Shown here: in pieces, positions 16,618-25,900 of the stretch
Position numbering within the stretch: position 1 is the first letter of the stretch
How the letters are laid out: every line of letters begins with the position of its first letter
NCBI RefSeq assembly: GCF_001984155.1
Contig: NZ_MTQO01000036.1
Location: 172,866-236,865 of the forward strand
DNA from: Actinosynnema sp. ALI-1.44
GTDB taxonomy: Bacteria; Actinomycetota; Actinomycetes; Mycobacteriales; Pseudonocardiaceae
DNA: 64,000 nucleotides
Direction of reading: 5' to 3'
Notes under the pieces: generated by a model
Seen by the model: only the letters and a program-made list of their open reading frames with translations
Databases searched by the model: none
Told to the model about the DNA's origin: nothing
Program-made: the position numbers and the translations under genes

Positions 16618-17391
16618 ATGGGATCGATGGAGTCGGGCTACGCACTGGCCGCGGACGGTACACGACTGGCCTACCAGTGCGCCGGGACCGGACGGCCGCT
16701 GATGCTGCTGGCGGGGCAGTCGAACAACCACACGTGGTGGGACCGGGCACGCGCGGACTTCCCCGGCAGCACGGTCACGATGGACTACCGCGGCACCGGT
16801 GCCAGCGACAAACCCGACGTTGCCTATTCCACACGAGGATTCGCGGACGACGCGATCGCGGTGCTGGACGAGTTGGGCATCGAGCAGACAGACCTGTACG
16901 GCACGTCGATGGGCGGGCGGACCGCGCAGTGGGTGGCCGCGCTGTATCCGGAGCGAGTCCGGCGGCTGGTGCTCGGTTGCACGTCCCCCGGAGGTGCCCA
17001 CGGCTACGAGCGAACCAACGACATCCGCCTGGCACTCATGGGTCCCGATTCGCAAGAAGTTCTGGCGGACTTGATGTACACACCCGCGTGGCGCGCCGAG
17101 AACCCGGGCCCCTACACCACGCTGGGCGACCCGGACATGCCACCGCACGCCATCCGCCGCCATCTCGTCGCCAGCAACAAGCACGACGCGTGGGACGTGC
17201 TCGGCCAGATCACCGCGCCGACGCTCGTCCTGCACGGCGCAGAGGACGAACTGAGCCCAGCGGCGAACGCACCGCTCCTGGCCGACCGCATCCCCCACGC
17301 GAAGGTGCACGTCTTCCCGGGCGCCCGGCACGCCTACTTCGACGAATGCCGTCCACTCGCGAGCACGATGGTCAACGAATTCCTGGCGTGA
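16618..17391 (+). CDS. Alpha/beta-fold hydrolase
   Basis: This is a 257-aa single-domain hydrolase. It has the strand-3 region MLLAGQSNNHTWW, DYRGTGASDKP, nucleophile elbow GTSMGGRTAQW (Ser about residue 99), acidic residue region LVLHGAEDELSP, and catalytic His in GARHAYF. There is no signal peptide. ATG 16618 is used; MESG at 16627 is possible. It is the second gene behind the MarR divergent promoter. Substrate unknown: esterase, lactonase or C-C hydrolase are all possible. Confidence 0.85.
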   Translation: MGSMESGYALAADGTRLAYQCAGTGRPLMLLAGQSNNHTWWDRARADFPGSTVTMDYRGTGASDKPDVAYSTRGFADDAIAVLDELGIEQTDLYGTSMGGRTAQWVAALYPERVRRLVLGCTSPGGAHGYERTNDIRLALMGPDSQEVLADLMYTPAWRAENPGPYTTLGDPDMPPHAIRRHLVASNKHDAWDVLGQITAPTLVLHGAEDELSPAANAPLLADRIPHAKVHVFPGARHAYFDECRPLASTMVNEFLA

Positions 17392-17410
17392 CAAGCCGAA
17401 CGTCGTCAGG

Positions 17411-17740
17411 TCACACGTCAACGGTGTCGGTGACGGACAATATCTGGTGGAGTCCGGTCTCGGTGATCACGTGATGGACCGGCCCGTCACACACGACGGT
17501 GAACCGCGCGTCGCGGGTTTCGGCTCGGCTCTGCGCCTTGATCAATACCGCCAGACCGGCGGAGGACATGAATGTCACTGGCCGGAGATCCACCACGAGC
17601 AGCGGACCGGTGGCCTTGCCGAGTGCCTCGTCGAGCTGGTCGGCAGTGTCGTAGTCCACCTCGCCGCACACGGTCAGTACACAAGCGTCTGCCCGCTGGT
17701 CCGTTGCGATGTCCAGCACTGGTGAGTCTCCTGCGTCCAT
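17411..17740 (-). CDS. STAS-domain anti-anti-sigma factor
   Basis: This is a 109-aa STAS protein with strands and the phosphorylation-site loop VDLRPVTFMSSAGLAVL, where a Ser follows the usual FxDS position (Asp replaced by Ser). Proteins of this family sequester anti-sigma kinases when unphosphorylated. No partner kinase is adjacent, so it probably acts with a distant RsbW-like protein. ATG 17740 is chosen because GAGGAG lies ~8 nt upstream; the frame extends to 17920 without support. It converges with the hydrolase gene and is divergent from the DinB gene. Confidence 0.88.
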   Translation of the reverse strand: MDAGDSPVLDIATDQRADACVLTVCGEVDYDTADQLDEALGKATGPLLVVDLRPVTFMSSAGLAVLIKAQSRAETRDARFTVVCDGPVHHVITETGLHQILSVTDTVDV

Positions 17741-17946
17741 GTCGTGCTCCTCGGTGCGGCTACTGACACGGTACCCAGTACCCACTGCTTGTACGCCGCA
17801 GTCATGGCTGCCTCGACAAGTCGCCACGTCGACGCGGCGGTGCTGGATTGCCTGGTGCCGAATGGCCCGATAGCGGACGGGAACTGACCGCAATGACCGG
17901 CGGAATCGTCCCCACATCACCCACGATGAGACTCGGAGGTCGAACG

Positions 17947-18540
17947 ATGTACGCGCCTGCCCAGCACGACGAGGTCACTGGCCTGGTCAACTACATCGAC
18001 CAGCAGCTCATGGCCATCCGTGCCGCCGCGTTCGGCCTGACCGAGGAGCAGGCGCGCGAGACGCCGTGCCGGAGTGCGCTGTCGATCGGGGGGATCATCA
18101 AACACGCGGCCTACGTCATGCGTGGAGCGGTGGAGCGGTTGCGAACCGAAGTCACCGAGCAGTCAGTCGACGCGGTGGCGTACGCCGCGTTCAACGACAG
18201 CTTCACTGTGCGCGATGACGAGACAGTGGCCGGAACCATCGAGGATTTCGACCAGGCTCGGGCTCGACTGCTGGCCGCGGTCGCCGCGACCGATCCAGCC
18301 GGCGACACGATGGCGCCTCCCGCACCGTGGCACGGCATCTTCGACGCCCGTCGAATTCACGCGCGCTACTACCTGGTGCACCTGGTCGAGGAGTGTGCCA
18401 GGCACGCGGGGCACGCCGACATCATCCGCGAACAGATCGACGGTGTGGCCGTACCGACGTTGGCGCTCACCCTGGCCGGGGCAAGCGCCAACGACTTCTT
18501 CCAGCCACATCAGCCGACCCCGGACACCCTCCTGGCGTGA
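17947..18540 (+). CDS. DinB/DUF664 family metal-dependent protein
   Basis: This is a 197-aa four-helix-bundle protein of the DinB superfamily. His residues at expected metal positions are visible in GGIIKHAAYV and HLVEECARHAGH. Related actinobacterial enzymes use mycothiol or other low-molecular thiols in transfer or isomerase reactions. ATG 17947 is preceded by GGAGG at 7-nt spacing, so the longer frame from 17848 is rejected. The 206-nt divergent region to the STAS gene probably holds both promoters. Confidence 0.85.
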   Translation: MYAPAQHDEVTGLVNYIDQQLMAIRAAAFGLTEEQARETPCRSALSIGGIIKHAAYVMRGAVERLRTEVTEQSVDAVAYAAFNDSFTVRDDETVAGTIEDFDQARARLLAAVAATDPAGDTMAPPAPWHGIFDARRIHARYYLVHLVEECARHAGHADIIREQIDGVAVPTLALTLAGASANDFFQPHQPTPDTLLA

Positions 18541-18561
18541 GGGACGACGTCGGCCTTGCGG

Positions 18562-19548
18562 CTATGGACGCAGCACGGTGAGGATCGGGGCATTGCTTGG
18601 TGCTTGGTGGCTCACGGCGAAGAGCCGCTGCCGGTCGGGTGACCAGGCCAGGCCGCGGGCAGTGGACGTGCCGGGCAGGGCGAACGTGTCGACCGGGACT
18701 GTTCCTCCGGCCCGGTAGACGGCGACGTCGTCGGCGGTGGTGTGGATGCCGGTGGCGAGGTGCTGCCCGTCTGGTGAGGTGGCGACAGCGTTGGGGTACG
18801 GACCGGCCGGGTACCCGCCACGGCGGGAGAGGTCGCTGGTGGCGAATCCGTCGACCGCGTCACGGGAGCCTGCGGCGGTGTACAGCGTGGAGCCGTCGGG
18901 GGACAGCGCGATGTCGGTGAGGTTGCTGCCGACTCCCCCGCCGGACGCGCCGGGCGTCAAGGTGCCGCCTGCCACGGTGAAGATGTGGACGTTCGACAAG
19001 CTCAGCTCCACCTGCCCCGCAACCAGTGGGCTCACGCCGGACGACGACACCACCGGCGCCTTCTGGAACCGTGCGTCTCCTTGCTGGTCAAGGGAAACGA
19101 CACCGGCGTCGAGTTTGCCGACCCGGCCGTTCCAGACGTCGTCGCAGCCGTACCCGAACCACACCGCGTTCTCCACCCGGGTCAGATGCGTGGGGCAGGT
19201 CTGCGATCCGGTGGGATACCGGGCCGTCTCCACCAGCTTCGTGGTGTCGATCGCGGCGATGGCGTCGCCGGAGGCGAGTCCGACGTACAGGGTCGCGTTG
19301 TCCGCGCTCAGTGCCAGACCCGTGGCACCGAACTGGTTGGACAGTACCTTCTGGACCCTGCCGGACAGGTCTGTGACCACGACGCTGTTGTTCGACGCGC
19401 CACCGGTGACGAACACGCGCTTGTGGGTCTGGTCGACCACGAGGTCGCCGAAGTCGGTCAGCGGCAACGTGTTGCCGGTCGCGTGCGCGGGTGGCGCGAG
19501 GACGGCGGGCACCACGAGCGCCGCCGCCAGGATGGTTCTCCGGATCAC
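18562..19548 (-). CDS. Secreted YncE-like beta-propeller protein
   Basis: This is a 328-aa protein with a clear signal peptide (MIRRTILAAALVVPAVLAPPAHA) and then repeated propeller blades (DLVVDQTHKRVFVTGG, ALSADNATLYVG, ALSPDGSTLYTA, ATSPDGQHLATG, AWSPDRQRLFAV). YncE-like propellers are surface or secreted proteins with unclear ligands. One Cys pair (CPTH, GYGCDD) could form a disulfide. It lies 22 nt after the small membrane protein that follows the big RHS gene, so it may share that transcript. Confidence 0.85.
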   Translation of the reverse strand: MIRRTILAAALVVPAVLAPPAHATGNTLPLTDFGDLVVDQTHKRVFVTGGASNNSVVVTDLSGRVQKVLSNQFGATGLALSADNATLYVGLASGDAIAAIDTTKLVETARYPTGSQTCPTHLTRVENAVWFGYGCDDVWNGRVGKLDAGVVSLDQQGDARFQKAPVVSSSGVSPLVAGQVELSLSNVHIFTVAGGTLTPGASGGGVGSNLTDIALSPDGSTLYTAAGSRDAVDGFATSDLSRRGGYPAGPYPNAVATSPDGQHLATGIHTTADDVAVYRAGGTVPVDTFALPGTSTARGLAWSPDRQRLFAVSHQAPSNAPILTVLRP

Positions 19549-19570
19549 AGCTTCCTCCCAGTAGTGGAAC

Positions 19571-19882
19571 TCAACTCTTGCGACGGCGACGCATGTCGAT
19601 CCAGGTCCAGATCGAGACGACCACGGCCGCGAAGGCCAGGCACAGCCACAGCCACACCCAGTCGCGGATCGCCGCGCTGTCCGGGCCGAACACAGCCATC
19701 AAGCCGACGAACGCGGCTGCCGGGGCCAGGGTGCCCCACCCCGGCAGCACGAGCGCGTTGATCCCGATCGGGACGGCGAAGGCCAGGCCGATCAGGGCGG
19801 CCGCACCGGCGTCGCCGCCTTTGACGTAGGCGACGACACCGGCGGCGAGCGCCCCGACCAGCACGCTGAGCAGCTTCTTCAT
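19571..19882 (-). CDS. Small four-helix membrane protein, possible RHS immunity protein
   Basis: This is a 103-aa, very hydrophobic protein with four predicted helices: ~5-20, 27-46, 52-66 and 75-95, ending in a basic MRRRRKS tail. It begins 20 nt after the RHS gene on the same strand. Immunity proteins of polymorphic toxins are commonly encoded there, and a membrane protein would fit the membrane-type tail of the RHS protein. No family assignment is possible from sequence alone, so the immunity role is inference. Confidence 0.75.
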   Translation of the reverse strand: MKKLLSVLVGALAAGVVAYVKGGDAGAAALIGLAFAVPIGINALVLPGWGTLAPAAAFVGLMAVFGPDSAAIRDWVWLWLCLAFAAVVVSIWTWIDMRRRRKS

Positions 19883-19902
19883 CGGGACTCCACACAGGGC
19901 TC

Positions 19903-22900
19903 TCAGTCCAGCCCGAGTTTGTCCCCGAGCCAGTCCTGCGCCTTGCTGGTGCCCTCTTCGATGGGTTTCTCAAACTTCTTCACGGCCTGCTCGCCGAGCA
20001 GCCCACCGGCCACACCGCCGACGAGTCCACCGACGGCCGAGCCGACCGGTCCGCCGACAGCACCCCCGGCCGCACCGAGTGCGGCACCGCCTGCGATACC
20101 CGCACCGGACTCGATCCCCGTCTTCGCCGCCGCGGTCAGCGCCTTGTCGCCTTCGTTGTAGTGCTTGGCGAAGTTGATCGCGACACCGGCGACCTGCAGG
20201 CCGCGCCCGGCGTGCTTGGCGGCAGGGCTGTCCAGCGCCTTGCCTGCCGCTTTGGCCCCTTGGTTCAAGGCGCTGCCGATCTTGGAGGTGGCGTTGCGGG
20301 TGCCCTTCTCGATGCCCTTGCCGAGACCTTCGGCGAGTCCCTTGGCCTGGTCGAGTTTGTCGACCATGTTGCCTGCGATCTCCAGCCCCTTGCCGACACC
20401 GGGACCGCGCGCGGCTTCCGGGAGCTTCTCGCCGATGTCCTTGGCCTTCTCGCCTATCTCGTTGGCCTTCTCCTTGGTCGCTCTGGCGACGTCCTTGGCC
20501 GCGTCGCCGCCCTTGCGTGCCGCGTCTCCGGCCGCCTTGCCGACCGCGTCACCCGCCTTGTCCACCGCGTCGCCCGCGGCTTTGCCCGCACTCTTGACCG
20601 CGTCGGTGGCCTTGCCGACGGCGTCCTTCACGGCGTTGGCGGCCTTGTTGACGCCTTCCTTGATCGCGTCGCCGATGCCACCGAGGTCCGGCCAGTGCCC
20701 GTCGTACTCGACGAAGCTGATCGGGTTGCCCCCGGCCAGGGAGTACCTGTTCTGCGTCAGCGGATCCAGCGCGAGCCCGAGGTCACGCAGCGCGCCCTGA
20801 TAGGCGTCGCGTTGCAGGAACTGACCCATGTCCGGCCCGTAGCGCCGCGCACCCATGTCGTAGCTGGCCGATCCAGCCGGGACGGGAGGCGTGCTGGATG
20901 CTGTGGAGCCGGAGTCGAAGCGCCGTCCGGTGTAGCGGTACGGGTTGATCGGCGCCTGCTCGTCCGTGTCACCTGTGCTCAACGCCTCCGGGTCGCTGTC
21001 CTCGGCGTCCGAGCCACCATAGGCGTTGTACCCGTACGACGCCTTCACCTGGCCACCCTCGCCGAGCAGTTGGGACACGGAACCCTGCACGTCGCGCGAA
21101 TAGGTGAACTTCTCCTCCTGACCGCCCGCGTTGTCCTTGTCGCCCATGCTGATCCGGTGACCGTAGGCGTCGTAGGAGAAGGTCTTGGTCTTCGGCTTGT
21201 CGCCGCCTTCCTGCTTCTCCTCGGTCACTTGCTGGGACAGTCCCTGGTAGGTGAAGTCGGTCGTGCGGTCCTTCCCACCGCCCGCGTGGTCCTCCTTCTC
21301 CTTGACCGTGCGGTCCAGCGCGTCGTAGGTGTAGTCCGTGGTGTCCGTTGGCGTGCCGCCACCGGCGTACTGCCTGGTGTTGAGCAGGCGGTCGAAGTTG
21401 TCGTACGCGTGGTCGGTCACCAGGTTCGGTGACCCGCCCGTGCCGCCGCTGCGGCTGCAGTCGGCTTGGCTGCCCGCTTCGAGAGTGAGGCAGTCGAGAT
21501 TGCCGTAGTTGTCGTACCAGTTCTCGACCGTGACGCCACCGGTGGTGATCCTGCGCATCTGAGTTCCCTCGTAGCGCTTGGTGATCGTCTCGCCCTTGTC
21601 GTTGTGTTCCGTGGTGACGCTGCCCGCCCGGATCGTGTTGTCGCCGTCCAGGTTGCCCGGCTGGTCGAAGTCGTACGTGCTGACCTTGCCCTCCCGCTTC
21701 TGGTGCCGGGTGAGCTTGTCGCGCGCGTCGTAGGTGTACTTCGCCAGGCAGCTGGAGGATCCGACGCAGGTCTGGGCGTTCTTGCCTTCGGCGCGCTTGA
21801 GGATGTACCGGTCGGTCGTGCGGTTGCCGTTGACGTAGTTGCCGTTGTCGTCGGTGTAACCGATCTCGTGTGACTCGGTCACGTCACCGGACCCGTTGCG
21901 CGTCACCAGGTTGCGCAGTTTGCCGTTGTCGAAGTAGTCCCACGTCGTGGTCTGGTGCGCGCGCCAGGTCGCAGGATCGCTGGTGCAGCCGTCCTGGCCG
22001 CGGAAGATCTGCTGCTGCCGCTGCCAGCCGTCGCCCCAGAAGCTGGTGGTGATCCGCTGGTCGCCCTTGCACGTGTTGTCCGTGCCGAGATCCAGCTGCA
22101 ACGACAGCCAGTCGTTGTCGCCGTAGGTCAGCTCGTACCGGCGCGGTGCCTTCGTCTGGGTTCCGGCGGTGTTCTCCTCGCCGTTCTCGGTGCGGACGGT
22201 CGCGTTGCCGTTCTCGTCATAGGTGTAGGTGTTGAACTTCCAGGTCGCCTCGCCTTGCTTGTGGTGCCGGGTCTTGGCGACCTCGTCGAAGCCGGTGTAG
22301 GTGTTCTCGGTCTCCATCGGCTGTTGCTGGTCGGGGCTGTCGCTGCCTCGGGTGTCCGTGGCCTTGGTCAGGTTGTTGTTCGCGTCGTAGCCGTAGGTGC
22401 TCGGCTGGCCTTGGAACTCCTTGCGGGTCCGCAGCTGCCCGTCGTCGAAGTACGTCCAGTCGACGCGGCGGTTGGCGTCCGGCTGGCCGGGCGTGCCCTG
22501 TGCGTCCGGCACCCGGTACTGCTGCCAGCCCTGGGCCAGGTAGTCGAACCGGACCGTCGGGTTCGTGCTTTCCTTCGAGGTACGGATCCAGCCGGGGTCG
22601 AAGTACGACATCACGGTCTTGGCGGTGTCCCGCACGTCCGTGCGGTTGGCCAGCGACACAGGCAGGCTCGTCCACGCCAGGTTGCCGTTGGCGTCGTAGT
22701 CCCGGTGCACGTACTGGCGCTGACCGTTGTCGGCGCCGTCGAACGGCAACGTCTGACGCACCAACTGGTTGCGCGCGTCGTAGTCGTAGGTGGTCACGTA
22801 GTCGTTGAACGGACCGGCCTTGCCCGCGTCCGAGCCACGCGGGGACACCTCGGTCTTCTTGTTGCCGTTGGCGTCCCAGGTGGACCGGGTGGTCAGCACG

Positions 22901-25900
22901 CGGTCGCCGTCGAACTTGGTCCTGGTCAGCACCTGCAGATCGCGCTGGTCGTACTCCAGCTCCTGGCGGGTGCTGCGACCGGGCGCGATGTCGCGCTCGT
23001 GGCTCTGCACGTTGCCGTTGGCGTCGTAGACGATGCGCTGCGACATGCCGATCGGGTCGACCTCACCCACTCGCTGGTGGGCGGCGTCGTAGGTGTACGT
23101 GGTCGTGAACTTCCCGCCTGTGGCCGGGCAGGCCGCGGTGGTCGCCTTGGCACGCGGGGACGTCACTCCCACGAGGTCACCGGCCAGGTCGTAGCACATG
23201 TGGGTGTAGCGGGCCTGGCTGGTCGACGCGCCGAACTTGACCTCGCGGATCGGCCGGTCGAGCTTGTCGTAGGTGTACACAGTGGTGTGGTCGTCGGGCA
23301 CGCTCGCCGACAACACGCCCAGCGGCCTGGTCTGTTTGGCCAGGCGACCGGCGGCGTCGTACTGGTAGGAGATGCGTTCCCCGGCCGGGTCGACCGACTT
23401 GTCCGGGTTGGACACCGTCAGCGGCTGGTCCATGTTGTCGTACGACGCGGTCCCGGCCGGGCCCTGCGTCCCGGTCGCGCTGGCGCTGCCGTAGTGGGGG
23501 TCGATCCGACGCAGGATGTTGTCGTTGGCGTCGTACTGCACGCTCGACCAGACCAGCTCGCCGCGGTCGTTGGCGGTCGACTTCGGCGCGCTTTGCCGTG
23601 ACAGCCGGTGGAACGGGTCGTAGTCGAAGAACGTGCGGTAGGACCGTTCGTCCGCGCCGCTGTCGGCCGCGTGGTTGGGGTCCTGTGTCCAGCGCAGCAT
23701 GCCGTCTGGGTCGTAGGCGAACTGGGTGGACTTGCCGAGCGCGTCGACCATCTTCGTCGGCTGCCCGGACGGGTCGTACGACGGGTAGCTGGTCACACCA
23801 CCGTTGGGTTCCTTCTGCGCCGCGACAGTTCCCGGCGCCGCACTGCCTGGACCGTTGTAGTCGTAGTCGGTTTTGGCGCCGCTCGGGTCGGTGACCGTGT
23901 CCAGGTTGTCGTTCGCGTCGTAGGTGTAGCGCCAGCGGAAGTCGTCGGCCACCGGTGTCACGGTGCCCTTCGGCCTGGTGACGGTCTCCAGCAACGACAA
24001 GTGCTTCGCCTGATCGTTGGCGTCCGCTGGTTTGTCGATGTAGGTCAGCTCGGTGCGGTGGTTGAGCTGGTTGGTCTGCGAGGTGAGGTATCCGTTGGCG
24101 TTGTACGTGTACGCGGTCGCCCGGTTGGTCGGTTCGGTCACCTTGGCGACCTTGAAGTCCGGTGTCCACTCCACCGACGTGGTCTGGTTGAGCGCGTTGG
24201 TGATCGTCAGCGGTTTGCCGTCCGCGTCGAAGCCGTACCGCGAGGTCCGGCCCTCCGGCGCGAACACCGTGGACGTACGCGTGCTCAGGTCGTAGTCGAA
24301 CGACGTCAACTGGCCGTTGCGGTTGGCCCTGGTCTGCAGGCGCCAGCGCTTCGCGGCCGACTCCCCCGGGCTGTAGTAGTCGTAGCTGGTTTCGAAACCA
24401 CGCGGGTCACGGACGCTGTACACACGGGTGGACTGCGACCTGGTCCGCGGATCCGGGTTCGCCCGGTTCTCCGGCTTCTCGATCACCGGGTCGTCACCGC
24501 TGTAGGTGGTGTAGTTGAACACGTACGACCGGTCCGGCACGACCTCGCCGGTGGGCGCGGTGCCGCCGACTTGGGTCAGCCGCAACAGGTTGCCGTCGTC
24601 GTAGTACGTGAGGTCCAGAGCCGAGCCGGTGTGGTCGGTGATCCGCTGGACCTTGCCCCGCACGTGGTGCTGGCGGACCTCGTCACGGCTGTAGTAGTCG
24701 ATGGTGAACGCCCTGCCGCCGGGGTCGATGACGCGCTTGACCCGTTTCGCCGGTCCGAACAGGTCCTCCAGCGGAGGTGTGTCCTCCAGTTCGTAGGTGG
24801 TCGTGTTGTTGTTCTTGTCCGTGACCGCGGTCGGGTACCCGTCCTTGTCGAACCAGTACGTGACCTCGTCGGGCCTGGTCGCCGCCCAACGCCGGTCGGC
24901 CGGGCCGTCCTTGAGTTCACGCAGGTACAGGTTCACTCCGGCCGGTTCCTGCCAGCGCACCTGGCCACCGGACACGACCCGGTCGAACCGCAACCGGGTG
25001 CCGTCGCCGTCCACCAGTTCCACGCCACGGCCGAACAGCAGGCCGGTCACCTCGAGCCGCTCCCCCAGCCTGGTCAACCCGCCGAACGACAGCGAGAAGT
25101 TGTTGCCCGCGGGGCTCTTGGAGTGGTCCTCCAGCGAGTTGTAGGTCAGGTCGACGGTCGTGGCCAGCCCACGGCCCGGCGCGAAGAACGGCGACCAGCG
25201 CAGCATCGCGTTGCCGTTGGACAGGTTGGTCAACGTCGTCATGCCCGCGCCGAGGTCCTCGGACTCGTACTGCCAGAACCGTTCAAGGCCCAGCATGTCC
25301 TTGGCGTCCTTGACGATCGCCACCGACGTCACCAGCGCCTGGTTGCCCTTCCCGGCGAACCAGGTCTTCGCGACCGAGTCGTAGAGGTCCAGGCGCAGCT
25401 CGAACTTGCCCGCGTCGGCACCCGGCGGCAGCTTGGGCGCCTGCACGGTGACCGGCACCGTCACGGTCTGCCCGGGCAGGACTTTGGCGGGCAGCGCCTG
25501 GTCGGCAGGTTGTTCCAGGAGGATGGCGCCGTTGTCGGCGATCCACCGGTACCACAATGACGTCGTGGTGCCGTCCCACGATTCCTTGCCCTCGTTGGTC
25601 ACCTGCGCCTTCGCGCAGTGGGCGTTGTCCGGGCACGTGTTCGGGGGCACGGTGGGCAGCATCGACGCCGGCAAGGTCGTCAACGACTTGCCCAGGCTGC
25701 CCGAACCGATGCCGGTGACCGGGTCGGCCTGGCCACCATATGGGTCCTGGGCGGGCAGGGCCGCGACCGTGCTCTGTGCCATCACCGCAGGCGCGGCGTC
25801 GCTCAACACGACCTTCGCCCGGTGGCTGTCGTCCGGATCGTTGTCCAGCACGACCTTCACCGGCTCCGACAGCGGCGAGAACCGGCCGTCCAGCGCGACC

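Noticed and set aside
16588..16620. Leaderless promoter (AATAAT) in front of the alpha/beta hydrolase
   Set aside because: The -35-like element would lie too close; the gene is better explained by co-transcription with the membrane gene.
19059..19829. Plus-strand ORFs in the YncE-like and membrane-protein region
   Set aside because: They overlap genes with signal peptides or transmembrane helices on the minus strand and have no translation signals.
20161..25560. Long plus-strand ORFs (423, 548 and 650 codons) opposite the second RHS gene
   Set aside because: They mirror the RHS frame and have low-complexity Val/Arg/Gly-rich sequence without domain features.
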